Assembly (NCBI GenBank): GCA_944368925.1
Contig: CALVXG010000003.1
Coordinates: 62,001-126,000, forward strand
Direction: 5' to 3'
Source: an uncultured Clostridia bacterium
Lineage (GTDB): Bacteria > Bacillota > Clostridia > Christensenellales > Borkfalkiaceae
DNA: 64,000 bases
Part shown: one piece after another, positions 1 through 9,047 of the stretch
Position numbering within the stretch: the first letter of the stretch is position 1
Layout of the letters: each line of letters opens with the position of its first letter
Notes under the pieces: generated by a model
What the model saw: the letters and a program-made list of their open reading frames with translations, nothing else
The model's database searches: none
What the model was told of the DNA's origin: nothing
Position numbers and translations under genes: made by a program

Positions 1-92
1 TTCCGTAAAATGTGCCGCCAATAAAAAAATGTTCCGTAAACGGCGGCACCCGAAAAAAAGCGGTATTCCGCAAAAAGCATTGGCTCCCGTAA

Positions 93-149
93 AAAACGCG
101 GCAGGAGGCGCCGAACATTCGGCGCCTCCTGCCGCGTTTTATTTTTTGT
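93..149. terminator. Long perfect hairpin terminator, bidirectional
   Basis: Arms at 93-115 and 118-140 are perfect complements of 23 nt with a tiny loop. They are followed by ATTTTTTG on the plus strand and, read the other way, by a run of six T. It lies downstream of queH on the minus strand and probably ends that transcript. The first 60 bases hold another inverted repeat (GTGCCGCC / GGCGGCAC, about 12-48); no gene is visible in 1-257. Confidence 0.8.
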
Positions 150-257
150 CCTCTGAAAATGCCGAAAATCGGCGCAAAGAGCAAAGCGATCCTCTTTTTT
201 ATGCTCGTTTGTACCTTTCATCAGGCTGAAAGGATAAAGCCAAGTCGGCAAGGCGTT

Positions 258-863
258 TCAGGAATGCTGTTTTGTCCAATCGGAAAAGACACAGCCGCAG
301 TAATTCTGACGGTATAAGCCGTACCGATCGGCCAGCTGCACGGAACGAAGATAGCCGTTCTGTTTTTTAAAATCGGAATACAGCCAGGCGATCCCGTATT
401 TTTGCTGCAGTTCTTCGCCGATGGCGTTGAGCCATGCCGCGTTTTTGTGCGGGCTGACGGAGAGAGTGGAGCAAAAATAATCGAAACCCTTTTCCTTTGC
501 AAGGCGGGCGGTGTACTCAAGGCGCAGTTTGTAGCAGGCATAACAGCGCGCGCCGCCCTCGGGTTCCCCTTCCAAGCCCTTCGCCGCCGAGAAAAATTCC
601 TGCCGATCGTACCCGCAGTCGAGAAAGTCCGCCCAGCCCGTTTCGCGCAGAAAGCGGATCTGCTCCGCTTTGCGCTTTTCGTATTCGGCAGGATCCGTGA
701 TATTCGGATTGTAAAAGAGTACGGTGACGGAAAAATATTCTTTCAGCGTTTCGATGCACCGCGAAGAACAGGGGCCGCAGCAGCTGTGCAGCAGCAATTT
801 TTTCCCTTCTCCCGCCGCGGCGCACATTTCCAGCATCCGTTTGTTGTAGTCGGGTTTATTCAT
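258..863 (-). CDS. queH: Epoxyqueuosine reductase QueH
   Basis: The 201-residue protein matches the QueH (DUF208) family, which reduces epoxyqueuosine to queuosine in tRNA in organisms lacking QueG. The cysteines expected for the metal site are all visible: HSCCGPCSS (C28, C29, C32), RCYACYK (C107, C110) and the C-terminal YCGC (C189, C191). Length is typical of the family. It is monocistronic, with a promoter directly abutting the start codon: only six bases separate the -10 box from ATG, and no Shine-Dalgarno is present, so the mRNA may be leaderless. The family assignment is firm; the physiological role follows from the family. Confidence 0.93.
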   Translation of the reverse strand: MNKPDYNKRMLEMCAAAGEGKKLLLHSCCGPCSSRCIETLKEYFSVTVLFYNPNITDPAEYEKRKAEQIRFLRETGWADFLDCGYDRQEFFSAAKGLEGEPEGGARCYACYKLRLEYTARLAKEKGFDYFCSTLSVSPHKNAAWLNAIGEELQQKYGIAWLYSDFKKQNGYLRSVQLADRYGLYRQNYCGCVFSDWTKQHS

Positions 864-869
864 GCGTCC

Positions 870-898
870 ATTGTAACACCTTTTCTACAAAAACGCAA
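870..898 (-). promoter_or_regulatory. Promoter of queH (abuts the ATG)
   Basis: Reading the minus strand: TTGCGT (893-898), 17 bp, TACAAT (870-875), then six bases and the queH ATG (861-863). The expected transcription start falls on or next to the A of ATG. Confidence 0.75.
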
Positions 899-945
899 GC
901 GGCGGGTGCGCTTCGCCGCATCCACCGCTTGTTCGTTTTTCTCAA

Positions 946-2529
946 TTATTTTCCGCTTTCGCCATAGTTGGAGAGCACGCGCGCAGACGGGTCTTTCACG
1001 TTGCAGCCCTCCCAATGCTTGTTGGGCATCCAGAAATCTTTCACCATTCTCGCCTGCCCCGGATAATATTTTTCAAATATCTCGCGGTACAACAGGCTCT
1101 CTTTCGTGAACGGCTTCGCATGATAAGCATATTTTTGCGCGATCTTTTTCCAGTCACTGCCGTATTTTGTCTCCGCATATTCCTTCAAGTCGTCCACCAT
1201 CGAATGCCCCACCGCGTCCGAAAATGCTGCTTTCTCACGCCAGAGAATGGTATCGGGCAGATAATCGCCTTCGAACGCCTTGCGCAGCAGGTATTTGCCC
1301 TTTCCGTAACGGTTGAGTTTCAGCTCGGGCGAAACGTGCATGACATATTTCACAAAATCAAGATCGCCGAAAGGCACGCGCGCTTCCATCGAGTTTACCG
1401 AAATGCAGCGGTCGGCACGCAAAACGTCGTACATATGCAGCTCGCGCACGCGCTTTTGCGACTCTTTCTGGAACGCCTCGGCGTCGGGCGCAAAATCTGT
1501 GTATTTGTAACCGAACAGTTCGTCCGAAATTTCGCCCGTCAAAAGCACGCGCACGTCCGAAATCTCGTGTATCTTCTTGCAGAGAAGATACATTCCCATC
1601 GACGCGCGGATCGTCGTGATATCGTACGTGCCCAAAAGTTCGATCACACGCTCCAAAGACGCGAGCACTTCCTCGCGCGTCATGAAGATCTCCCGATGCT
1701 CGCTCCCGATATAATCTGCCGCCTCGCGCGCGTATTTGAGGTCGATCGCGTCCTTATCCATCCCGATCGCAAACGTCTTGATCGGCCGATGCAGTATGCG
1801 CGCCCCGATCGAACACACCAAAGAGGAGTCCAGCCCGCCCGACAGCAAAAATCCTACCGGCGCATCCGCGTCCAGACGCTTGCGCACCCCTTCCGTCAGC
1901 TTGATGCGTATGTTGCGGCATACCGTCTCCAGATCGTCCGCAAGATATTCCTTGCTCTCGGCTATGTCACAGTAACGATGAAATTTCCCTTTATAATAAT
2001 AATGCCCCGGAGGGAACGGACAGATCTCCCCCGTCACAAACCCCATAAGGTTCTTCGGCTCGCTCGCAAAGACGATCGCTCCCCCTCTCAGCCTGCCGTA
2101 ATACAGCGGTCGGATCCCGATCGGATCGCGCGCCGCTATGTACTCGTCCTTGTCCCCGTCGTACAAGACCATCGCGTATTCCGCGTCCAACATGGAAAAC
2201 ATCTTCAGACCGAATTCGTGGTACATCGGCAGCAAAATTTCACAGTCGCTGTCCGATAAAAACGAATACCCCAATTCCTCCAGATGCCGCTTCATCGGAC
2301 GGAATCCGTAAACTTCTCCGTTGCAGACCAGCTTATCCTTGCCCATCGCAAACGGCTGCATCCCCGCCGCATTCAGTCCCATGATCGCCAGCCTGTGAAA
2401 CGCCATAAACCCCGACGGCGTCTTTTCCACACGGCTCATGTCCGGCCCGCGCGATACCGTCCTGTAAAATCCGTCCAGCATCGCTTTCTGGTCTGCATCC
2501 CTCGTCGTACAACAAAATATCGAACACAT
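946..2529 (-). CDS. asnB: Asparagine synthetase B (glutamine-hydrolysing)
   Basis: This 527-residue enzyme makes asparagine from aspartate, ATP and glutamine. The start is placed at 2529 because that puts Cys at position 2 (MCSIFCC), the N-terminal nucleophile of class II glutamine amidotransferases, and because GGAG lies 9 nt upstream. An in-frame ATG 45 nt further upstream would bury the nucleophile. The amidotransferase half carries CNGEVYGF. The synthetase half carries the PP-loop LLSGGLDSSLV near residue 230. A T-box leader with asparagine-type features lies upstream, so expression should rise when uncharged tRNA-Asn accumulates. It appears monocistronic. Confidence 0.96.
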   Translation of the reverse strand: MCSIFCCTTRDADQKAMLDGFYRTVSRGPDMSRVEKTPSGFMAFHRLAIMGLNAAGMQPFAMGKDKLVCNGEVYGFRPMKRHLEELGYSFLSDSDCEILLPMYHEFGLKMFSMLDAEYAMVLYDGDKDEYIAARDPIGIRPLYYGRLRGGAIVFASEPKNLMGFVTGEICPFPPGHYYYKGKFHRYCDIAESKEYLADDLETVCRNIRIKLTEGVRKRLDADAPVGFLLSGGLDSSLVCSIGARILHRPIKTFAIGMDKDAIDLKYAREAADYIGSEHREIFMTREEVLASLERVIELLGTYDITTIRASMGMYLLCKKIHEISDVRVLLTGEISDELFGYKYTDFAPDAEAFQKESQKRVRELHMYDVLRADRCISVNSMEARVPFGDLDFVKYVMHVSPELKLNRYGKGKYLLRKAFEGDYLPDTILWREKAAFSDAVGHSMVDDLKEYAETKYGSDWKKIAQKYAYHAKPFTKESLLYREIFEKYYPGQARMVKDFWMPNKHWEGCNVKDPSARVLSNYGESGK

Positions 2530-2664
2530 AATCTCTTTCTCCACATACCGCGCACCGCTTTTTCCCGTGCGCATTCGTTCCGTTTTTTTTGCCGCCGCTC
2601 GCCCTCACGGCTCCCTGCGGCAATTCGCCTGTTTTTTCCCGTGGGCTTTCGGCTTTTCGTATAA

Positions 2665-2959
2665 CAAAAAAACAGCCTTTCGCCCTGTCTTTTCAGGGCG
2701 AAAGGCTGTAAAGCGTCTTTTCGCGGTGCCACCTGATTTCGCGCCGCCGCTTTCCTGCGGCTAACGCCTCCTGCCTTCTTCCAAAGGCCTCTGCTGTAAC
2801 GGGCTTACCCGTCGGAAACTACGCAGGTTTTTCCCTGTTCGCCCCCGCCGCTCTCGGGTGTTTTTCCTGCGGTAAGGAATACGGCGTTTTCAGCTGGCCC
2901 GCCGCTCTCTGCAATTCCCCGCTCCGCACTACTTTTCCCTGTCGTCGCGCTTAAAGTAT
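2665..2959 (-). promoter_or_regulatory. T-box riboswitch (tRNA-Asn type) controlling asnB
   Basis: The minus strand carries the T-box core AGGTGGCACCGCG (2722-2734), then a perfect 16-bp terminator (2672-2687 with 2694-2709) and seven T. The bulge TGGC ends in C, which would pair with discriminator G73 of tRNA-Asn. A candidate AAC specifier (Asn codon) sits at 2860-2862, followed by A as is usual. The leader runs from the promoter's expected start near 2959 to the terminator. What is inferred is read-through when uncharged tRNA-Asn stabilises the antiterminator. The specifier position is less certain than the core. Confidence 0.93.
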
Positions 2960-2965
2960 GATGCG

Positions 2966-2994
2966 ATTGTATCATACTCCGCCCGACCTGTCAA
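2966..2994 (-). promoter_or_regulatory. Promoter of the T-box-asnB unit
   Basis: Minus strand TTGACA (2989-2994), exactly 17 bp, TACAAT (2966-2971). It sits directly in front of the T-box leader. Confidence 0.85.
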
Positions 2995-3059
2995 TATTTT
3001 TTCTTAAATTGCTCGTATTGCTCTTTCTTAACCCTTGTATTCAAAATATTTATACCTGA

Positions 3060-3100
3060 AAAGGGCGGTGCCCGCAAAGCATTTGCGGGCGCCGCCCTTT
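3060..3100. terminator. GC-rich hairpin, probable back-up terminator
   Basis: Arms 3060-3078 and 3082-3100 form a 19-bp stem with one wobble/mismatch and a 3-nt loop. TTTT follows on the minus strand. It separates the acetyltransferase gene from the asnB promoter. Confidence 0.6.
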
Positions 3101-3112
3101 AAACTTTTAAGC

Positions 3113-3144
3113 CAAAAATCGGGCGCAGAAATTTCTGCGCCCGA
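3113..3144 (-). terminator. Terminator of the GNAT gene
   Basis: A perfect 26-nt palindrome (3119-3144) lies about 24 nt past the stop codon. It is followed on the minus strand by ATTTTTGG. Confidence 0.75.
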
Positions 3145-3167
3145 CATAAATTCAAGTATGTATATTT

Positions 3168-3662
3168 TTACACGGCGTATTCATAGACATAATCGTCCAT
3201 GACATAGCCGCCGCCGATATCGGTGACAATGCTGTCCGTACGGACAAACCCGAATTTTTCATAGGCCGCGATCGCCCGCGCGTTGTGCTTGTTCACCGTC
3301 AGATACACCGACGAAAGCCCCAGCCGCTTCGCCATTTCCGCAACGGCCGCCAACGCTTTCTGACCGATCCCCTTCCCGCGGTATTCGCTTTCAAGATACA
3401 GCTTGGAAAGAAAAAGTTTGTCCTCTTCCGCTTCGACCGCACAATACCCGATCTTCTTTTTTCCGTCGACAACGTAAAAATAAATATAATTGCCGTTCCG
3501 AACCTGTTCGTCAATGACGGACGCACTCTGAATCGTATCCGTCATGTAATCGACCTGCTCCGCCCCGAGCAACCCATCGTATGCGCTGTGCCACATTTTC
3601 TTGATGTTTTCCGCAAGCTGCGCATATTCCTGCGGAGACACCAAAACAAACATCTTATCCAT
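3168..3662 (-). CDS. GNAT family N-acetyltransferase
   Basis: The 164-residue protein has the GNAT fold signature: the acetyl-CoA loop EYRGKGIGQKAL (motif A, R/Q-x-x-G-x-G) in mid-protein, and a typical C-terminal NKHNARAIAAYEKFGF segment. An acetyl-CoA-dependent N-acetyltransferase is expected. The acceptor (amine, peptide N terminus or antibiotic) cannot be told from sequence. It is monocistronic, with its own promoter at 3682-3710 and a terminator immediately downstream. Confidence 0.88.
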   Translation of the reverse strand: MDKMFVLVSPQEYAQLAENIKKMWHSAYDGLLGAEQVDYMTDTIQSASVIDEQVRNGNYIYFYVVDGKKKIGYCAVEAEEDKLFLSKLYLESEYRGKGIGQKALAAVAEMAKRLGLSSVYLTVNKHNARAIAAYEKFGFVRTDSIVTDIGGGYVMDDYVYEYAV

Positions 3663-3681
3663 TTTTTCTTCCTTTGATTTT

Positions 3682-3710
3682 ATTATATTGCTTTACAAAA
3701 AACTTGTCAA
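3682..3710 (-). promoter_or_regulatory. Promoter of the GNAT gene
   Basis: Minus strand TTGACA (3705-3710), 17 bp, TATAAT (3682-3687). GGAAG lies shortly before the ATG. Confidence 0.85.
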
Positions 3711-3848
3711 TTCATTCCCGAAGCCTGATTCCGTCAAATCCGACATTTTTTTCCAAAACCCGTCAAAATTTTCGGGTCTGTTTTCGGCATTTGCCAAATA
3801 GAGTAATAAAAAACGACCAAAGGATCTTGGCGAACGACGAGGTGAAGT

Positions 3849-4679
3849 ATGCAAGAATATTTAAGCGATTTTATCGGCAAACCCGTTCTCACGCGGAGCG
3901 GCGAATGCGTCGGCTATGTAAAAAATATCCAGACCGACCCAAAAATGACCCGCGCGCGCAATCTGGAATGCTGCGACGACGATGAAGAGGAATTCCTGCT
4001 CCCCTTTTCCGCCCTCGCGTCTTTCGGCAAAGACGCCGCCGTCGTGAAAAGCCTTGCGGCGGCGCCCTGCAAAAATTGCATCTCCGCACCCTTCGGCATG
4101 CCCGTCTACTCTGCCGAAGGCGCGCTGCTCGGCCAGATCGACGACTTCCTGCGCAGCGATAAGCAGATCGACGCCCTCCTCCTCTCGGACGGAACAACCA
4201 TTCCCGTAGTACAGCTCGTTGCGGTGACGGATACAGCAATCGTCGATCCGAGCGGAAAAAGAAAGGCCAAAACGCGCACAGGTCAGAAAAATGCGGGTAC
4301 GTACCGCAAAAAAACGGACAAAACCGCAAAGACGGAAGAAGACACTTTCAGGGAAACGCAAAACGAAGAGCCCTTTTTCGTCATCACTGCCGAAAAGGCG
4401 CCGCGTACGGGCGAAGAAATCGCCGCGACGGCCGCGGCCGCTTCCCCCGCAGGCAAACAAGAGTCTGCGGAAGATATTCCGCACCTTCGCGCAGGGCGCG
4501 GCCTTCTGACGGGGAAAATCCTGCCGCGCGACTTAAAGGACGCCCGCGGTAACATTCTCGCCAAAGCGGGAAGCGTCGTCAACGCGCAGACCATCCGAAA
4601 AGCCATGGAGCACGATAAACTTTTCGAACTGACGTTGCTTTGCTGCGGAAACGCAAATCTTTGGGAACGCTTCCGCTGA
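3849..4679 (+). CDS. PRC-barrel domain protein
   Basis: The 276-residue soluble protein begins with two PRC-barrel-like modules: about residues 4-75 (IGKPVLTRSGECVGYVKNI) and 80-140 (FGMPVYSAEGALLGQIDDF). A charged, low-complexity linker of roughly 85 residues follows. A C-terminal module near 210-270 has the pattern GKILPRDLKDARGNILAKAG. PRC barrels occur in photosynthetic reaction centres, RimM and YlmC/YmxH sporulation proteins, and usually mediate protein or RNA contacts. No catalytic residues are evident. AGGTGA precedes the ATG and a strong terminator follows, so it is a single-gene unit. The precise function is unknown. Confidence 0.75.
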   Translation: MQEYLSDFIGKPVLTRSGECVGYVKNIQTDPKMTRARNLECCDDDEEEFLLPFSALASFGKDAAVVKSLAAAPCKNCISAPFGMPVYSAEGALLGQIDDFLRSDKQIDALLLSDGTTIPVVQLVAVTDTAIVDPSGKRKAKTRTGQKNAGTYRKKTDKTAKTEEDTFRETQNEEPFFVITAEKAPRTGEEIAATAAAASPAGKQESAEDIPHLRAGRGLLTGKILPRDLKDARGNILAKAGSVVNAQTIRKAMEHDKLFELTLLCCGNANLWERFR

Positions 4680-4701
4680 GTTGGCTTTTTAGACACAGAC
4701 G

Positions 4702-4750
4702 AGCCGCAGGGCGGCGCGCAAATTTTGCGCGCCGCCCCGCGGCTTTTTCG
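4702..4750 (+). terminator. Terminator after the PRC-barrel gene
   Basis: An extended stem (GAGCCGC...GCGGCTTTTT) encloses the GGGCGGCGCGCA / TGCGCGCCGCCC core (4709-4737) and ends in CTTTTTC. A near-identical core recurs at 42197-42228. Confidence 0.85.
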
Positions 4751-4862
4751 GATTGTCTGTACGCAATCATTTTTCTAAATTTTTTATTTTACGTTCTTCT
4801 CTTTGTCTCTCTTTAAAAGGGTACCCCGCAACGGCGCCCGAATATTTTGGGAAAACCGTTTG

Positions 4863-5552
4863 TCATACGCCGTATTTTGCCATCATTTTCAAAAGGGACG
4901 CCAAAATATCGTTGAGCGTCTGCGCTTCGGCGGAGGAGAGATTCCCCTTGTTGCGGTAAACGGAAAGAAGCTCTTCGTACTTTTGCACTTCCAGCCTGTC
5001 TCCCGCGCCGAGCGGAAGATTTTTCAGCCGCTCCAGCACCGAAAAGATATGCCCCAGCCGCACGTCCTGCTCCACCACGATCCCCGGTTCGGCGCGTTCG
5101 AAACAGCGCACCATGCGCGGCATGGGTTCCGCCTGCGGCAGAGCCGAAACCGTCGCGGGCGAAGGCTCCTGCGGCAAAGAAAATTTCTCTTTTTGCTTTT
5201 TCTTTTCCCGTTTCTTCGAAATTGCGTCTCCCTCTTTCGGACGGAACAGACACAAAATTCCGTAAAAGGGAAAATATGCCGCACGGAACACGAGCGCGAC
5301 CCCGACGACCTGCGCAGGATCCTGCCTTGCAAAGAGCGCCAAGGCACAAAAGAGAAAAATACCGATATCCGAAACAAACAGGTATGCCGTTTTGCTGCGC
5401 GCACGCACTTTGCGGCTGCACGCGCACACGATCACCCAGACCAAAAACACGCCCGCGGGCAAAAGCAAGAGCGAAAGCGCGGTAATATCGTTGAAATATC
5501 CGCCCGCCGCCTCGGCGAACGACAGCGCGCTTTCCCAAAACGTAAGGGACAC
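4863..5552 (-). CDS. Hypothetical membrane protein with cytoplasmic tail
   Basis: This 229-residue protein is not assigned to a family. Three hydrophobic segments (roughly residues 24-46, 56-75, 80-102) are followed by a lysine-rich stretch and a charged C-terminal half of about 115 residues. That half ends in a helical, leucine-rich region likely to be cytoplasmic. TATAAT lies upstream near 5583 but the -35 is weak, so it is probably a single-gene unit. It lies downstream of addA on the same strand with a 147-nt gap, and nothing ties it functionally to recombination. Confidence 0.6.
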   Translation of the reverse strand: MSLTFWESALSFAEAAGGYFNDITALSLLLLPAGVFLVWVIVCACSRKVRARSKTAYLFVSDIGIFLFCALALFARQDPAQVVGVALVFRAAYFPFYGILCLFRPKEGDAISKKREKKKQKEKFSLPQEPSPATVSALPQAEPMPRMVRCFERAEPGIVVEQDVRLGHIFSVLERLKNLPLGAGDRLEVQKYEELLSVYRNKGNLSSAEAQTLNDILASLLKMMAKYGV

Positions 5553-5699
5553 GGGTCTACCTCCAGAATAAATTCCGTATCCATTATAGACGAAAAATAC
5601 GCGCGGATTTCGATAGATTTGCTCTGTTTTTGACGAATCGCGCGTTTTATCGTCGATTGTCCCTTTCGTTTAACCGCCGCCTTTAAAAGGCAAGATTTT

Positions 5700-8600
5700 T
5701 TATTCCAAAGGTACGCGCACGACAAAGCCGCGCAGAATATTTAAGATATAGGCGGAAACCCTTTCCACCCCCTCGCTCTTTCTTGCCGCCGCCGCATAAA
5801 TTTTCAGCTGGGGCGTGTAATCGGCGAGAAGGCGCGCCGCATCGTGCGAGGAATATTTGTAATCGACGATCACGCATTCGCTGCCGCGCACCGCCATCAG
5901 ATCGATCACGCCCTGCACCAAAACTTCGTCGCGCGACATGGTCTCGAACAAGACGTCCGCGGGCATCGACAGCAAAAATTCGCGCTCCCTGAACAGCTCG
6001 TACCCTTTCAGCTGCGCAAAGACGGGCAATTTTAAAATTTCCTCGCCCTTCTTTTCGTCCACGGCAAAACCTTCCGCCGAAAGCTCCTTGCACAGCCGCG
6101 CAGATTCCGCCCCCGCTTCCGCGCCGAAATCGGCGCGTTCGAGAAACGCATGGTACGCCGTACCCGTGCGCGCGTCCGCGTCCGAAGCGTAGAATTCCTC
6201 ACTCGTTCGGATATTTTCCGTCTCCGTTTGTTCGGCCCGCCGCTTTAAGATCGCCGACGCCGACGTCTTGACGGGCAGCGATACGCTCTCCTCGTACGCA
6301 TACGGACGGCAGAACCTTTCCAGCATCGCCCGCTTCGTCTCCTCGTCCGTCTCCCCCGCGGTCAGCACGCGCGGCGGCGGCGCCTGCATCTCCGACCCGA
6401 ATACGGGAGCGATCAGATCCGCAAGTCTGGAAAGATCCACAAAATCTGCAAAGCTCCCCGCACTCTTCGTTTCGTCGTCATCGTACGCCTTTTCCTTGGA
6501 GAAAATCATGTGAAGCGTGCTCTTTGCGCGCGTGAGCGCCACATACAGTATGCGCATCTCGTCTTCCGCACGCTTGTGCCGCAGACGGTTCCGCACCGCC
6601 GCGCGCAAGATCGTCTCCGAAGAAGTGTAATTTTCAAAATCGTACGCCTGCGGCGCAAAGCCCCATTCGTCGTCAAACAAAATTCCGCGCAAATCTTCGC
6701 CGCTGAAGGGCGCGTTCATGCCCGCCACGATCACGACAGGAAACTCCAGGCCCTTGCTCGCGTGCATCGTCATCACGCGCACCGCGTTTTCACCGCCGCT
6801 CTCCGAAAACCCGATCTTGTACCCGCCGCTTTTGAGCTTGTCCAAAAATTCGGGAACGCTCAGATCCGCACACGCCGCGCAGAGCCTGTTCACGCGGCGC
6901 ACCTTTTCCGAGCCGCACGGTTGCGCCAGAAGATCCAGCTCCATGCCCGTCTCGGTAAGAATGTCCGTCAGAACCTGCGCGGCGCTCTGCGCCGCACAGC
7001 GGATACGGAAACGCTCGCAAAGTGCGAAAAACGCGCGCAGTTTTTCCGCCGTTTCGTCCTGCAATGTTGCATACGCCTCGCAGGCGGCGCAAAAACTTTC
7101 CTTGGGATCGTTCAGACGGATCTTCGCGAGCTCCCCGTCCGTCAGCCCCCCGAGCGCGCTTTTAAGCGACGCCGCAAGCGGTATGTCCTGCAACCCGTTG
7201 TCCAGATACTGCAAAACGGCGATAAGCGTCTTTACTTCGGGATAGTCGCAGATGTTCACTTCCGCCGACGCCGCCACGGGGATCCCCCGCCGCACCAGCT
7301 CGCGCACGATGTTCTCCATCTTGTCTTTCTTGCTGCGCGTGAGCACCACGATGTCGCCGTATGCGTTCTGCACTTCCCCCAAAACGGGATCTTTGCGCTT
7401 CTTTTTCAGCTCCTGCAATACGAGATCCGCGATCAGCGCCCCTTCGGGCGAAACGTCGTCCGACTCCGCCCCGAGGTTTGCCGCCACCGAATATACGTCG
7501 CGTTCCTTTTCCTCCGCTTCGGGCGGTTCCGGCACAAATTCGATGTGTACGTCCCCGCCTTCCTGCGACGAAGACCCCGCACGCATCATCGACGTGCCCT
7601 TGTAATCGATGGAACAGCTCTTTTCCGTCATCGCCTGCGAAAAGAGATCGTTGACCGCGTTCAGCACGTTCGTACAGCTGCGGAAATTCCCGTTGAGCGT
7701 CAGCGCCCTGCCCGTCTTACGCAGGCGCTCGAATTTCTGCGTGAAAAACGCCGCGCTGCAGCCGCGGAACCCGTAAATGGACTGCTTCGCATCCCCCACC
7801 ATGAACACGTTGTCCCCCGACACAAGCCCGAGTATTTTCTCCTGCACGGGATTCACGTCCTGGTATTCGTCGATAAAGACGTGCGTATAGCGCGCGCGCA
7901 CTTCGTCGCGCACGTGCGGGATAGACAAAAGTTCCAGGCATTTGTGTTCCAAATCGGAAAAATCCAGCACGCCCGCCCGCCGTTTCAGCCGCGCGTAATT
8001 TTCATCGAACGCGACAAGAAGCGCACCCAGCGCGGCGGCGATCTTCCCCGCGTTCAAAAACGCCTCGTATTCCTGCCCGCGTTCCGAAATTTCGCCGACC
8101 GCCTTTTTCATGCCGTCGATCCTGCCCTTGAACGCAGCGAGCGATTCGTCCAGCGCCATCGCGCGCGCATCGCCCGATTTTTTGACGGACGTATTGCGCG
8201 GTTTGGACGAAAGCGAGATTTCATTCAACAATTCAGCGCATTCGAAAACGTCCTTGCAGGCGAGTATCCGCTCCGCAAGCGCGCGGCGCTCGGCGAGAAA
8301 TTCCGCGTGCTTTGCCGTAAAGATCCCCGCTTCGATGACCTCTTTGACCTGCGGGCCGAGCTCTTCGCATTCGGACAGCATCCGCTGCGCAGAACCCCTT
8401 ACGGGCGCAAACACCTCTTGTGCAAGTTTTGAAAAATTTTCTTCGTTGTACATCTGCGGCAATGCGCGCAGAAAATCCGCGTATTCCGCCCGCGCCACCA
8501 CCTTGTTGTACGAGCGCAAAAGCACTTCTTTCAGCCGCGCAAAACCGCGGCTGCCCGCGTATGCGCGGCACAGCAGCAAAAACTGATCGTCGGCGCTTTC

Positions 8601-9047
8601 CAAGAGCGCGTCAAACGTCAGAGAAACGGCGCGGTCTTTCAGCTTGTCCGCTTCCTGCTCGTCCGCAATGCGGAAATTCCCGTCCAGCCCGCTCTCGTAA
8701 AAATAACGGCGGATCACGTTCGTACAGAAAGAGTGCACCGTGCTGATGTCCGACGTCGCGATCTCCGAAAGCTGTTCTTTCAGCCTCTTGCGCACCGCCG
8801 CGTCCGACTCCTCGTTGATGCGCGCCACCAGCGCCTGCCGCAGCCGCTCTTTCATCTCCGCCGCCGCAAGATTGGTAAACGTCACCGCCAAAACCGACGA
8901 TACGTCCGCCTTTTCCGTCAGAATCAGACGGATCAGCTTTTCCACCATGACAAACGTCTTTCCGCTGCCCGCCGACGCGGATACAAGCACTTCCCCTTCC
9001 GCTTCGATCGCCGCGCGCTGTTCGGGCGTAGGTTCGCGAACGCTCAT
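5700..9047 (-). CDS. addA: ATP-dependent helicase/nuclease subunit A (AddA)
   Basis: AddA is the UvrD-like motor and one of two nucleases of AddAB, which processes double-strand ends to a Chi-type site for RecA loading. The 1115-residue protein shows Walker A (SASAGSGKTFVM, about residues 25-36), Walker B-region FIDEYQDVNP, and helicase motif MTMHASKGLEFPVVIV. The C-terminal RecB-type nuclease motif is IVDYKYSS. The start at 9047 is chosen because its ATG overlaps the addB stop as ATGA and the protein then begins MSVREPTPEQ; a longer in-frame reading would run through addB. Translational coupling with addB is likely. Confidence 0.96.
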   Translation of the reverse strand: MSVREPTPEQRAAIEAEGEVLVSASAGSGKTFVMVEKLIRLILTEKADVSSVLAVTFTNLAAAEMKERLRQALVARINEESDAAVRKRLKEQLSEIATSDISTVHSFCTNVIRRYFYESGLDGNFRIADEQEADKLKDRAVSLTFDALLESADDQFLLLCRAYAGSRGFARLKEVLLRSYNKVVARAEYADFLRALPQMYNEENFSKLAQEVFAPVRGSAQRMLSECEELGPQVKEVIEAGIFTAKHAEFLAERRALAERILACKDVFECAELLNEISLSSKPRNTSVKKSGDARAMALDESLAAFKGRIDGMKKAVGEISERGQEYEAFLNAGKIAAALGALLVAFDENYARLKRRAGVLDFSDLEHKCLELLSIPHVRDEVRARYTHVFIDEYQDVNPVQEKILGLVSGDNVFMVGDAKQSIYGFRGCSAAFFTQKFERLRKTGRALTLNGNFRSCTNVLNAVNDLFSQAMTEKSCSIDYKGTSMMRAGSSSQEGGDVHIEFVPEPPEAEEKERDVYSVAANLGAESDDVSPEGALIADLVLQELKKKRKDPVLGEVQNAYGDIVVLTRSKKDKMENIVRELVRRGIPVAASAEVNICDYPEVKTLIAVLQYLDNGLQDIPLAASLKSALGGLTDGELAKIRLNDPKESFCAACEAYATLQDETAEKLRAFFALCERFRIRCAAQSAAQVLTDILTETGMELDLLAQPCGSEKVRRVNRLCAACADLSVPEFLDKLKSGGYKIGFSESGGENAVRVMTMHASKGLEFPVVIVAGMNAPFSGEDLRGILFDDEWGFAPQAYDFENYTSSETILRAAVRNRLRHKRAEDEMRILYVALTRAKSTLHMIFSKEKAYDDDETKSAGSFADFVDLSRLADLIAPVFGSEMQAPPPRVLTAGETDEETKRAMLERFCRPYAYEESVSLPVKTSASAILKRRAEQTETENIRTSEEFYASDADARTGTAYHAFLERADFGAEAGAESARLCKELSAEGFAVDEKKGEEILKLPVFAQLKGYELFREREFLLSMPADVLFETMSRDEVLVQGVIDLMAVRGSECVIVDYKYSSHDAARLLADYTPQLKIYAAAARKSEGVERVSAYILNILRGFVVRVPLE

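Noticed and set aside
6510-8432. A 640-codon open frame antisense to addA
   Set aside because: The translation is Arg/His-rich and featureless, and it lies wholly inside addA on the opposite strand.
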